Shown: positions 36,222 through 46,026 of the stretch, piece after piece
Position numbering within the stretch: the stretch's first letter is position 1
Layout of the letters: every line of letters begins with the position of its first letter
Source: CANJDH01 sp964443245
GTDB taxonomy: Bacteria > Pseudomonadota > Gammaproteobacteria > Burkholderiales > JAEUOS01
Length of the DNA stretch: 58,898 nt
Reading direction: 5' to 3'
Assembly (NCBI GenBank): GCA_964443245.1
Contig: CAYUEG010000010.1
Span: 1 to 58,898 of the forward strand
Notes under the pieces: model-generated
What the model saw: the letters and a program-made list of their open reading frames with translations, nothing else
Told to the model about the DNA's origin: nothing
Database searches by the model: none
Position numbers and translations under genes: made by a program

Positions 36222-37019
36222 ATGTACGCCTTCAAGTACCAAAAAGCACTATCCATCGATGCCGCAGCGGCAAGCCTTGCTGCCGCTCCGCAGGCAAAGC
36301 TCATGGCCGGTGGCCAATCGTTGATTGCGGCGATGAAGCTGCGCCTGGCGGACGTCGGCCAGATCATTGATCTGCGTGCGATCCCGGGCTTGTCTGGAGT
36401 CAAGGTCGAGCCCGGCTCGGTCGTGATCGGGGCGATGACGCGGCATGCTGAAGTGGCCGCTTCCCCGGAGTTGCGCTCGTCGATTCCGGCTTTGGCCGCA
36501 CTGGCCGGAGGTATCGCCGACCGGATGGTGCGCAACATGGGCACCATCGGTGGTTCGGTGGCCAACAACGATCCGGCTGCCGATTATCCTGCCGGTTTGT
36601 TGGCGCTTGGAGCCACCGTTGTCACGAATCACCGCCGCATTCTGGCGGACGACTTTTTTACCGGCATGTTCGAGACCGCACTGCAATCCGGTGAAATCGT
36701 GACCTCGGTGAGCTTTCCGGTGCCGACGCGTGCGGCCTACATGAAGTTCAAGAATCCGGCTTCACGTTATGCCATTGTGGGCGTCTTTGTGGCCGATTTC
36801 GCAGGGCGCGTTCGGGTTGCAGTGACTGGTGCGGGCCCCGTGGTTTTTCGCGTGCCACAGATGGAGATGGCGTTGTCAGCCGAGTTCACGCCGAGCGCCA
36901 TTGCCGGAATGAAGGTTCCGGCAGAGGGCCTCAATTCGGATATTCACGCACAGGCCGACTACCGGGCCCATCTCATCACTGTCATGGCCATGCGCGCCGT
37001 GGAGGCTGCTCTGAAGTAA
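36222..37019 (+). CDS. Xanthine dehydrogenase-type FAD subunit (CoxM-like)
   Basis: A 265-residue FAD-binding subunit of the molybdenum hydroxylase. The FAD-binding signatures AGGQSLIAAMKLRLAD (about residues 28-43) and NMGTIGGSVANNDPAADYPA (about 105-124) are intact. It receives electrons from the 2Fe-2S subunit and passes them to an acceptor. GAGG precedes the ATG by a few bases. The gene ends 16 bases before the stop of the converging VOC gene. Confidence 0.93.
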   Translation: MYAFKYQKALSIDAAAASLAAAPQAKLMAGGQSLIAAMKLRLADVGQIIDLRAIPGLSGVKVEPGSVVIGAMTRHAEVAASPELRSSIPALAALAGGIADRMVRNMGTIGGSVANNDPAADYPAGLLALGATVVTNHRRILADDFFTGMFETALQSGEIVTSVSFPVPTRAAYMKFKNPASRYAIVGVFVADFAGRVRVAVTGAGPVVFRVPQMEMALSAEFTPSAIAGMKVPAEGLNSDIHAQADYRAHLITVMAMRAVEAALK

Positions 37020-37035
37020 TCGGTGCAGCCGCGCC

Positions 37036-37545
37036 CTAGGATGATTGTTGCTGTGCAGGCCGCAGTTTTGGATAGCTTTCCGGCTTGAAAAAGCTGCTCC
37101 CCGCGACGTAGGCGCGGCCGGGAGACATATCCGGTGGTGGCCCTGCTTCGGCACTGCCCTCGAATGTGAGTTCGAACTGGACGCCGCTCGGGTCATAGAC
37201 GAATAGCTGCCACAACGTTGTTCCGGGCACCAGAAACTCGCGGAATTCCAGGCCGGTCTCCTGGAAGCGCGCGCGGAACTGGTGATACGAAACGCAGCTT
37301 AACGAAATATGGTCGATTGCTGCTGAACCCACCGGAGCGCGGCCGTCAGCACCCAGTGCCGGCCCGCCGGCATAGATGTGAATGATGGCCTGGCCGCCGG
37401 GCAAGGGGCAGCTGATCCATGCGCCCGGGTAACCGAAATCGGGGCGAAACACTTCCTTCAGGCCCAGAACATCGCAGTAGAACGCCCGCGTTGCGTCAAG
37501 GTCATTGGTCTTGATGGCGACGTGAAAGAGGCCGCTAACGATCAT
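37036..37545 (-). CDS. VOC (glyoxalase/extradiol dioxygenase) superfamily protein
   Basis: The 169-residue protein has one vicinal-oxygen-chelate module pair: LFHVAIKTNDLDATRAFYCDVLGL with a metal-ligand His8, IDHISLSC with the second His, and DPSGVQFELTFEG with the last acidic ligand. Members include glyoxalase I, extradiol ring-cleavage dioxygenases and resistance proteins. Length suggests a small isomerase or dioxygenase. It lies between the FAD subunit and the amidase in the catabolic locus, but in the opposite direction, so it may be regulated apart. Substrate unknown. Confidence 0.8.
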   Translation of the reverse strand: MIVSGLFHVAIKTNDLDATRAFYCDVLGLKEVFRPDFGYPGAWISCPLPGGQAIIHIYAGGPALGADGRAPVGSAAIDHISLSCVSYHQFRARFQETGLEFREFLVPGTTLWQLFVYDPSGVQFELTFEGSAEAGPPPDMSPGRAYVAGSSFFKPESYPKLRPAQQQSS

Positions 37546-37878
37546 GGAGGTTGCCTTTCGCAGATGGTGAATGACGGCCGGTGCGATCGTGCATTGCGCG
37601 TCAACTCTGCACACCGCATGGCGAGCGACCGGCTTTACGCTGCAATAATGCGTGAACGCATTGTATGTCCGGTGGGAGGAGTTCGAGTGCCGATGCGGTG
37701 ACGGCAGGCATGGTGCTCAAGCGAGGCGGGCATGCAGTCCGGACCGGCGTGGTGGCCCGCTCCTGTTGCGACCTTACAATCGGGGTCTGGTTGTCCTCGC
37801 TGCGGCTTGGGTGCCAATGAACCTGCTGCCCCGGATTGAATCGCGACTTCATCGCACCCGACCACCGGAACAACGTTG
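37546..37878. other. Intergenic space between VOC and amidase genes
   Basis: About 330 bases separate these divergent genes. Several short open frames are present but none shows a recognisable protein or a good ribosome binding site. No terminator, repeat or RNA structure was recognised. Confidence 0.4.
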
Positions 37879-39291
37879 ATGCACTCCGTTCAAGAACTCT
37901 GGCGTCTTTCCGCGACCACGCTGGCTGCAGGTTATCGCAACCGGGATTTCACGCCTGACGCGGTGCTTGATCAGGTGTTGGCGCGTATCGTCGCCTGCAA
38001 CCCTGACCTCAACGCGGTGGTGACGCTCGACGAAGCCGGCGCCCGTCGCGCCGCGCGTGCCAGCACGCTGCGCTACGCAAGCGGAAAACCGGCAGGGGCG
38101 CTCGATGGCGTCCCCCTGACCATCAAGGACAACATTGCCGTGGCCGGCATGCGCACCACCTGGGGCAGCCGCCTGTTTGCTCAGTACGTCCCGGCGAGGG
38201 ACGAATTGCCGGTTGCGCGTCTGCGACATGCGGGCGCGGTGATTCTCGGCAAAACCAATACGCCGGAGTTCGCCATGCAGGGTCACACGGATAACCAGTT
38301 GTTCGGTGCTACCCGCAACCCCTGGAATCGCCAGTTGACGCCGGGTGGTTCGAGTGGCGGCGCAGTGGCCGCAGTTGCAGGCGGCCTGGGGCCGCTGGCA
38401 CTGGGCACCGATGGCGGCGGCTCGATTCGCCGCCCCGCATCGCATACCGGATTGGTCGGATTCAAACCATCGACCGGGCGTGTGCCGCGTTGCGACGGGC
38501 TGCCGGCGATTTTCCTCGGTTACGAAGTGGCCGGGCCAATTGCGCGCACCGTCGACGATGTCATACTTCTGATGGAACTGATCAGTGCGCCTGATCCGCG
38601 AGACCCGGCCTCGGCGCCATTCATGCAGCGGCCATTCCAGGTTGCAGACAATCCGCCGCAGTGCCGCGTGCTCTATATCGCCGCCTTCGGCGATGCCCCA
38701 GTGGACGACCAGATTGCGGCTGCAACCGAGCTCACCGTCGATCAACTGCGCCAGCTTGGGCACCGGGTTGACCGTGCCGGTCGCTTTGACCTGGCCGATG
38801 AGGTCACCGCGCGCTGGATGAGTCTGGCGCAGGCCGGGCTGGCGCGGATGCTGGAATCCCATGCCGGTTGGCGCCAGCTGGTCGGCGCAGCCGCCATGGC
38901 CAATGCCGAAGCGGGTGCGGCCATGCCTGCAACTGCCTTGTTCGATCTGTTGCTGGAGATCGACCGATTGCGCAACCGCCTGGGCGAACTCTTCGTTGAT
39001 TACGACCTCCTGCTCACCCCGGCAGCTGCGGCACCACCCTGGCCGATTGAACAGTCCCACCCGGTCGTGATTGCAGATCGGGCGGTGGGGCCGCGCGGAC
39101 ATGCGGTATTCACGGGCTTTGTCAACGCAGCAGGCTTGCCTGCCGTGGCGTTGCCATGCTCTCCGCTGTCGTCGGGCATCCCGGCCGGATTTCAACTGAT
39201 CGGCCGCTGGGGTGAGGACGGATTGTTGTGTTCGGTTGCCCGTCAGTACGAACTTGCGCAACCATGGGCGGCGCGCTGGCCGGATATTTGA
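37879..39291 (+). CDS. Amidase-signature family amidase
   Basis: The 470-residue amidase hydrolyses a carboxamide using a Ser-cisSer-Lys triad. The triad is complete with exact family spacing: Lys83 in PLTIKDNI, Ser158/159 in TPGGSSGGAVA, and the nucleophile Ser182 in GTDGGGSIRRPA. Possible substrates include simple amides, ureido acids or half-amides. Within this locus it could cleave the linear amide left after hydrolytic ring opening. The ATG at 37879 follows CGGAACAACG; an in-frame TTG sits one codon earlier. GatA is excluded: no gatB or gatC is adjacent and the protein lacks the GatA C-terminal pattern. Confidence 0.88.
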   Translation: MHSVQELWRLSATTLAAGYRNRDFTPDAVLDQVLARIVACNPDLNAVVTLDEAGARRAARASTLRYASGKPAGALDGVPLTIKDNIAVAGMRTTWGSRLFAQYVPARDELPVARLRHAGAVILGKTNTPEFAMQGHTDNQLFGATRNPWNRQLTPGGSSGGAVAAVAGGLGPLALGTDGGGSIRRPASHTGLVGFKPSTGRVPRCDGLPAIFLGYEVAGPIARTVDDVILLMELISAPDPRDPASAPFMQRPFQVADNPPQCRVLYIAAFGDAPVDDQIAAATELTVDQLRQLGHRVDRAGRFDLADEVTARWMSLAQAGLARMLESHAGWRQLVGAAAMANAEAGAAMPATALFDLLLEIDRLRNRLGELFVDYDLLLTPAAAAPPWPIEQSHPVVIADRAVGPRGHAVFTGFVNAAGLPAVALPCSPLSSGIPAGFQLIGRWGEDGLLCSVARQYELAQPWAARWPDI

Positions 39292-39418
39292 TGACAGCAG
39301 CGCGCTGGCGAAACGTCAACACGTTACACAATCAGGCATCTGGATCGGCTGAGGGTGACCGGGATTTGATCTCCTGCATAATCCGCCCAAGATCTTTTTC
39401 GTAACCGGGAGTGCATCA

Positions 39419-40225
39419 ATGCTGATGGCATTACTGCCTTGCCTGACCTCCATGCTGTTCGCCGGGTTCACCGGGTTGGCCCATGCACAGGCTGCGGCGA
39501 ACGCGCCGGCACCATATGAACCGGAAACCGGGCAACCAGGGAAGGACGTGGTGTGGGTACCGACGCCACAGGCGGTCGTCGACAAGATGCTGGAAGTGGC
39601 CCGCGTGACGCCGCGCGATTTCGTCATGGACTTAGGCTCCGGCGATGGTCGTACCGTCATTACTGCGGCCAGGCGCGGCACGCGTGCGGTCGGCATCGAG
39701 TACAACCCTGACATGGTGGAGTACGCGAAACGCAACGCCGAACGAGCGGGGGTGTCGGACAAGGCGACTTTTGTCAAGGCAGATCTGTTCGAGACCAGTC
39801 TGGATCAAGCCACTGTCATCACCATGTTTCTCCTGCCGGACATCAACTTGCGGTTGAGACCAAAGATCCTGGCGCTGAAACCGGGCACCCGCATCGTCTC
39901 CAATACCTTTACCATGGGCGACTGGGAGCCGGACGAGCGGGTGGTTCTGAACGGCGAACCCGGTTGCGACAACGCCTACTGTACCGTGCTCTTCTGGCTG
40001 GTGCCGCGCAAGGTAGCCGGCACCTATGCCGTGCCGCTGGGCCAGGTCACGCTCAAGCAGGAGTATCAGAAGCTGACCGGTACGCTCAAGCCGGTTGACG
40101 GAGCAGTGGTCAAGCTGGTCGGGCGCGTTCGGGGAGAAACCATCGAGATCACCGCGGGTGCCAAGCGCTATCTGGGGCGCCTGAACGGCTCCGTGCTGGA
40201 ACTGCGTGACGTAACCCAAGGCTGA
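39419..40225 (+). CDS. Exported class I methyltransferase-like protein
   Basis: The 268-residue protein combines a signal peptide (LFAGFTGLAHAQA, cleavage near residue 24) with a class I SAM-methyltransferase fold. Motif I is VMDLGSGDGRTVITAAR, then GIEYNPDMVEYAK and ADLFE. A C-terminal beta-rich part (from about residue 195) has GTLKPVDGAVVKLVGRVRG and ends in a small barrel-like pattern. SAM is not known in the periplasm, so either the leader is a membrane anchor, the fold has another use, or export fails to occur. The family occurs in other Burkholderiales. It precedes the luciferase-like gene by six bases. Confidence 0.75.
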   Translation: MLMALLPCLTSMLFAGFTGLAHAQAAANAPAPYEPETGQPGKDVVWVPTPQAVVDKMLEVARVTPRDFVMDLGSGDGRTVITAARRGTRAVGIEYNPDMVEYAKRNAERAGVSDKATFVKADLFETSLDQATVITMFLLPDINLRLRPKILALKPGTRIVSNTFTMGDWEPDERVVLNGEPGCDNAYCTVLFWLVPRKVAGTYAVPLGQVTLKQEYQKLTGTLKPVDGAVVKLVGRVRGETIEITAGAKRYLGRLNGSVLELRDVTQG

Positions 40226-40231
40226 CTTCGA

Positions 40232-41272
<1,041 letters not shown>

Positions 41273-42185
41273 CCGGTTGTTGCAGCCGGTCCAGCCACCA
41301 ACGCAAGGCACGACCTTGTACCGCTTTGGTGCCCTTGCGCCATGCATAGCTGACGGGGACCTGATACTCCGGCCGGTCGACTCGCTTGATCACCAGCCTC
41401 CCGGTATCAACGTAGGGTTGAACGAGACAGGTCGGAAGGAATCCGACGCCGAGGCCGCGGATCTGTGCATCCAGCTTGGCCGGCATGGTGGCGACGGTGA
41501 ATACGTCCTGACCGGGCAATAGGCCCAGCGAGAGCCCCGTTCCTTGCGGGGTGGAATCGGCAACCGTCACCGCGCGATAGCGGCGCAGCGTCTCATCAGT
41601 CAGTGGTTCGGTGGCATGCGCGAGCGGGTGGTGCGGCGCCACCACGAAGACGAACAACACCTTGCCCAGAGGCTCTCGTCGCAGATCAGCGCGGACGGCG
41701 GCGTCGAGCACTACGCCAAGCGCGAGGTCGGCACGGCCGGATGCGAGGCTCTCGACCGTGCCCGAGAGGGTTTCGGTACGCAGCCGCAACCTGGTGGGGG
41801 GATCGAGTGCAAAGAATGCAGTGCAAAGCTCCATCACCGTTGCCGGGTCGATCACGCTATCGACCGCAATCGTCAGTTGCGGCTCCCACCCTGTGGCCAC
41901 GCGCTTGACCCGATTGGCTACGGCGTCGATGTTGGCCAGCAGCAGCGCCCCTTCGCTCAGCAGTTCGATGCCGGCCTCGGTGAGCCGAGCCCGGCGCGCG
42001 CTCCGGTCGAACAGCAGCACGTCGAGGGCTTCTTCCATTTGCCGCACCCGGTAGGTGAGGGCGCTTGGCACCATGTGGCTCTGGCGCGCAGCAGCAGCGA
42101 AGCTCCCGGTATCGGCAATGGCCTTGAGCATGGCCAGGGCGCTGGGCGTCAATACATCTCTTGCAGTAGTCATGGAAGGGTTATT

Positions 42186-42204
42186 CATTCAAATAATTTG
42201 AATG
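42186..42204. promoter_or_regulatory. Perfect palindrome, probable LysR operator
   Basis: CATTCAAATAATTTGAATG has 9-bp arms around a single central A (42195). It contains the T-N11-A pattern of LysR boxes and lies in the 92-base divergent space before pirin. It covers the first ATG of the regulator. Confidence 0.7.
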
Positions 42205-42280
42205 ATGACATCAATTGGGCGCGTCCTGCGCGTCTGCTTCTGACAGCACAATGGGGGCCATCCAAACAGGAGGTTCGTTC

Positions 42281-42982
42281 ATGCAAATCTTGCGCAAATC
42301 ACAGGAGCGCGGCTACGCCGACCATGGCTGGCTCAAGAGCTATCACTCGTTTTCGTTCGCGGGTTACCACGACCCGGCACACATGGGTTGGGGCAACCTG
42401 CGCGTGATCAACGAAGACCGGATCGAAAAAGGCACCGGCTTTGGCAAGCATGGGCATCGTGATATGGAAATCATCAGCTATGTGCTATCCGGCGAGTTGG
42501 CACACCGGGACAGCCTGGGCAATGTCAAAGGCATTCCGCCAGGAGATGTGCAGCGCATGAGTGCTGGTAGCGGCGTCATGCACAGTGAATTCAACCACGC
42601 CGACGATCAGACGACCCACTTCCTGCAGATATGGATCGAACCGAATGTGTTCGGCATCCCGCCTGGCTATGAGCAAAAGACCATACCCGCCGCCGAGAAG
42701 CGCGGGTCACTGCGTCTGGTTGCTTCACCGGACGGCGCGCAAGGTTCGGTCACGATTCATGCCGATGCATCGCTCTATGCCGGCCTGCTCGATGGAGCGG
42801 AAACCGCGCAGTGCAGGCTCGCGCCAGGCCGCAAGGGCTACGTGCACCTGGTGCGCGGTGCGCTGGAGGTCAACGGCCATCAGCTCAATGCTGGTGATGC
42901 ACTGATGCTGGAACAGGAAACACTGGTCACGCTGGTCAACGGAGTCGACGCGGAAGTGCTGGTGTTCGACCTGGCCCCCTGA
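42281..42982 (+). CDS. Pirin family protein (YhhW-like)
   Basis: The 233-residue cupin has the four metal ligands of the pirin/YhhW family at the canonical positions: His57 and His59 (FGKHGHRD), His101 and Glu103 (VMHSEFN). YhhW and human pirin have quercetin 2,3-dioxygenase activity in vitro. The AGGAGG Shine-Dalgarno at 42269-42274 fixes the ATG at 42281. It is divergent from the LysR gene across the palindrome and is followed by wrbA after 77 bp, so it is probably induced by a flavonoid-, quinone- or similar redox-type ligand. The inducer is inference. Confidence 0.9.
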   Translation: MQILRKSQERGYADHGWLKSYHSFSFAGYHDPAHMGWGNLRVINEDRIEKGTGFGKHGHRDMEIISYVLSGELAHRDSLGNVKGIPPGDVQRMSAGSGVMHSEFNHADDQTTHFLQIWIEPNVFGIPPGYEQKTIPAAEKRGSLRLVASPDGAQGSVTIHADASLYAGLLDGAETAQCRLAPGRKGYVHLVRGALEVNGHQLNAGDALMLEQETLVTLVNGVDAEVLVFDLAP

Positions 42983-43059
42983 TTCACCTGCTCCAACCGT
43001 TTTCCAATCGCGCCGCTGATGCAGTGACGCAGTTTCACTCACTACCTAAAGGAAATCGC

Positions 43060-43662
43060 ATGTCCAAAGTTCTCGTTCTCTACTACTCCTCGTACGGTCA
43101 CCTGGAAACCATGGCCAATGCTGTCGCAGAGGGTGCCCGCTCGACCGGGGCCACCGTCGATGTGAAGCGCGTGCCGGAAACCGCCCCGTCAGAAGTCGCC
43201 AAGGCCGCCCACTTCAAACTGGATCAGGCGGCACCGGTGGCCACCGTTGCGGAACTGGAGCAGTACGATGCCATCATCGTGGGAGCGCCGACGCGTTTTG
43301 GCCGCATGCCCGCGCAGATGGCCAGCTTTCTGGATCAGGCTGGCGGCCTGTGGGCCCGCGGTGCGCTCAACGGCAAGGTGGGCGGAGCGTTTACCTCGAC
43401 CGCCACCCAGCACGGCGGCCAGGAAGTCACCTTGTTCTCCATCATCACCAACCTGCTCCATTTCGGCATGACCATCGTCGGCCTTCCCTATAGCCATCAG
43501 GGGCAGATGACGATCGACGAGATTGTCGGCGGTAGCCCCTATGGTGCGACCACTATTGCCGGCGGGCAGGGCCAGCGCCAGCCGACCGCCATTGAGCTGG
43601 AAGGCGCCCGCCACCAGGGCAAGCTCATCGCCGCCACCGCGAACAAGCTCTTTCCCGCCTGA
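43060..43662 (+). CDS. wrbA: NAD(P)H:quinone oxidoreductase WrbA
   Basis: WrbA is an FMN flavodoxin-like enzyme that reduces quinones by two electrons and so avoids semiquinone radicals. The 200-residue protein has the FMN phosphate loop VLYYSSYGHLETMA, GAPTRFGRMPAQMASFLDQ, and TSTATQHGGQEVTL, followed by GLPYSHQGQ and SPYGATTIAGG. All are typical. AAAGGAAA lies before the ATG at 43060. It is probably in one transcript with pirin under the LysR regulator. Confidence 0.94.
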   Translation: MSKVLVLYYSSYGHLETMANAVAEGARSTGATVDVKRVPETAPSEVAKAAHFKLDQAAPVATVAELEQYDAIIVGAPTRFGRMPAQMASFLDQAGGLWARGALNGKVGGAFTSTATQHGGQEVTLFSIITNLLHFGMTIVGLPYSHQGQMTIDEIVGGSPYGATTIAGGQGQRQPTAIELEGARHQGKLIAATANKLFPA

Positions 43663-43751
43663 CCGGCAGCGCCGGTGCATGGCGCATGGACGCGCATGCC
43701 ATTATCATGAGACGATTCGCTTAAGGTGAATCGTCGCAGGAGTGCGCGTCC

Positions 43752-45020
43752 ATGCAGCAGATCGGAAAGTTCGAGCTTGAAAAGGTCCTGGGTCAGGGTG
43801 CATCCGGCACGGTTTACCTCGCTCGCGACAGCTTCTCGGGCGAGAATGTCGCTCTGAAAGTTCTCAATCCGGAGGTACTCAAGAATCCGGATTCGATGCG
43901 CCGGATCAATGCGCAATTCATGAGTGAAGCCTCTCTCGCGGGCAAGCTTGCGCATCCGCACATTGCCTCGATACTCGAAGCGTCAATTAGTGAAGAGCAG
44001 GCCTACATTGCGATCGAGTATGTGCCGGGCGGGGATCTGCGGCGCTTCACCATGCCGGAGCACCTACTCTCCCCGGAGGATGTGACGGAGATTGCGTTCA
44101 AGTGCTGCGGCGCGCTCGACTACGCCTACCGGCAGGGCATCGTGCATCGCGATATCAAGCCAGCCAACATTCTCCTGGTGGAGGGCACCAATATCAAGAT
44201 TGGCGATTTTGGTGCGGCTTACCTGTTCCAGGCCGACCATACCCAAATCGCCAAGATTGGCACCCCGGTTTACATGTCGCCCGAGCAGGTGCGCGGTGAT
44301 CCGCTTGGATACAGCAGCGACATGTTTTCGCTGGGCGTCGTGCTATACCACCTGTTCACCGGACAGCGGCCGTTTCACGCCGCCTCCCTGGCTGAAATCG
44401 CTGCGCGAACCCTGCGCGACACGCCGCTGATGCCCAGCTTGCTGCGGCCGGGGATCAGCGGGGAGATGGATGACATCGTACTCAAGATGCTGGCCAAGAA
44501 GCCGGCAGACCGCTATGCCTCCTGGGCGGATCTGGCCCTCGATATCGCCAAGGTCGGGCGCCTGAGCCATCTGCACAGCGCGATCCCGGATACCGAAAAA
44601 TTCGTGGCACTCAAGGCGGTGCGCCTCTTGGGTCATCTGGATGACGCACAATTGTGGGAGTTGGTGCATGCCGGAAGCTGGTCGCGCGTCCCCGGGCGCA
44701 CCGTCATCATGCATGAGGGTGCCGAAGGCAAGAGCCTGTTTTTCCTCGGCAGTGGTCAGGCCAAGGTGACCAAGCAGGGGCGTCTGCTTAATGTGGTCAG
44801 CGCCGGCGAATGCGTGGGCGACATGTCCTACATCAAGGAGGGCAGCATCGTGCGGCAGGCGACGGTGGAAACGCTGGAAGACGTTCTTTTGGTCGAATAC
44901 GAGAAGGAAACGGTGGATCAAGTCAGCCTGGAATGCCGCTACCAGCTCTCCCAGGCGCTGATGCATTCGCTGGTTGATCGCCTCGCGCTGGGTGGCGAGC
45001 GACTCGTGCAGGCAGGATGA
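43752..45020 (+). CDS. Ser/Thr protein kinase fused to a cyclic-nucleotide-binding domain
   Basis: The 422-residue protein has a eukaryotic-type kinase domain at residues 1-280. It shows G-loop LGQGASGTVYLA, Lys36 in VALK, Glu59, catalytic HRDIKPANI (Asp134) and DFG (Asp152), so it should be active. A cyclic-nucleotide-binding-like beta-roll follows at about 295-415 (PGRTVIMHEGAEGKSLFFLGSG, GECVGDMSYIKEGSIVRQATV). No membrane helix is seen, so it is cytoplasmic. Similar fusions occur in betaproteobacteria, but the ligand is unknown: the PBC-type phosphate-binding Arg (FGExALL...RxA) is only partly preserved as VGDMSYIKEGSIVRQA. No phosphatase lies beside it. ATG with AGGAGTG upstream. Confidence 0.9.
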   Translation: MQQIGKFELEKVLGQGASGTVYLARDSFSGENVALKVLNPEVLKNPDSMRRINAQFMSEASLAGKLAHPHIASILEASISEEQAYIAIEYVPGGDLRRFTMPEHLLSPEDVTEIAFKCCGALDYAYRQGIVHRDIKPANILLVEGTNIKIGDFGAAYLFQADHTQIAKIGTPVYMSPEQVRGDPLGYSSDMFSLGVVLYHLFTGQRPFHAASLAEIAARTLRDTPLMPSLLRPGISGEMDDIVLKMLAKKPADRYASWADLALDIAKVGRLSHLHSAIPDTEKFVALKAVRLLGHLDDAQLWELVHAGSWSRVPGRTVIMHEGAEGKSLFFLGSGQAKVTKQGRLLNVVSAGECVGDMSYIKEGSIVRQATVETLEDVLLVEYEKETVDQVSLECRYQLSQALMHSLVDRLALGGERLVQAG

Positions 45021-45096
45021 GTACACTGCGGGTAGCAGGAATCACGGGGCACCGGGGCGGCAACCACGAGCAGAACAGGGAAAGAGAACACCAGTC

Positions 45097-46026
45097 ATGA
45101 AGCGCAATCCTTCCCCGATCAAGACCCATCCGGTCCGCATCGGCATCATTGGTCTGGGCATCATGGGGGGCACCATGGCGCGATCCCTGCTGGCCGCAGG
45201 GCATCAGGTGTGCGGGTACGACATCCAATCGGCTGGCTTGCGTGCACTGCGCCGCGCCGGCGGCACACCGATGCCAGGTGCGGCCGAGGTGGCGAACGCG
45301 GCCGATGCATTGATTACCTCGCTGCCTTCTGCAAAGGCGCTGCACAACGTGGTGGCAGAGCTGGCCGACGTCCATCCACGCAAACGTGGCCAGATCGTGC
45401 TGGAAACCAGTACCTTGCCCTTGGCGGATAAACAACAGGCGGAGAGCGTCTTGCGCAGGCAGGGACGCGTGATGCTCGATGCGCCCATCAGCGGTACGGC
45501 GACGCCCAATCCGGCGCAGACGTGGATCATGTATCTCAGCGGGCCAGCTGCCGCTTGCCGGCAGGTGCAACCCTGGTTGACCCACTTCACCCTGAATGCC
45601 CCACGTGTCGGGGCGACAGGTAGCGGCACCAAGCTCAAGCTTGCGGCCAACCATCATGTTGCCATCCTGAACGTCGCCTGCGCTGAAATGGTGGCGCTTT
45701 GTCGCAAGATGGGGCTTGATCCCCAGGTCGCCTTGAAACACATGGGGCACAGCCCCTACATCGGCACCGGGCTGATGCGCATTCGCATGCCGATGATGCT
45801 CGAGCGCCGCTATCAGCCGGCCACCATGAAGATCGGTGTCTGGCAAAAGGACATGCAGGTCATCGGCGACATGGCGCGCGAGGTGGACTGCCCGACGCCG
45901 CTGTTCAACGCCAGCGCAGCGGTGTATACGGCTGCCATGGCCATGGGACTGGCCGAGCACGATACCGCGGGGACGGCGGAAGTACTGGCGGCGCTCTCGG
46001 GTGAGTCTGCCAAGCGTAAAGCTTAG
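45097..46026 (+). CDS. Beta-hydroxyacid dehydrogenase (3-hydroxyisobutyrate dehydrogenase-like)
   Basis: The 309-residue enzyme has the NAD(P) fold IGIIGLGIMGGTMA near residues 15-28, the substrate-binding pattern MLDAPISGTATPN, and the catalytic Lys in GTKLKLAANHHV. These identify the 3-hydroxyisobutyrate/tartronate-semialdehyde/glyoxylate reductase superfamily. The substrate is not fixed by the visible motifs: GXXP in tartronate reductases is not clearly matched. The gene follows the kinase and overlaps the converging nitroreductase by four bases at 46023-46026. It may serve a separate acid pathway. A start upstream at 44974 is in frame but overlaps the kinase. Confidence 0.85.
   Translation: MKRNPSPIKTHPVRIGIIGLGIMGGTMARSLLAAGHQVCGYDIQSAGLRALRRAGGTPMPGAAEVANAADALITSLPSAKALHNVVAELADVHPRKRGQIVLETSTLPLADKQQAESVLRRQGRVMLDAPISGTATPNPAQTWIMYLSGPAAACRQVQPWLTHFTLNAPRVGATGSGTKLKLAANHHVAILNVACAEMVALCRKMGLDPQVALKHMGHSPYIGTGLMRIRMPMMLERRYQPATMKIGVWQKDMQVIGDMAREVDCPTPLFNASAAVYTAAMAMGLAEHDTAGTAEVLAALSGESAKRKA

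Noticed and set aside
37849..39261. A 470-codon minus-strand frame
   Set aside because: It mirrors the amidase gene, whose Ser-Ser-Lys triad is exact, so the antisense frame is a codon-composition artefact.
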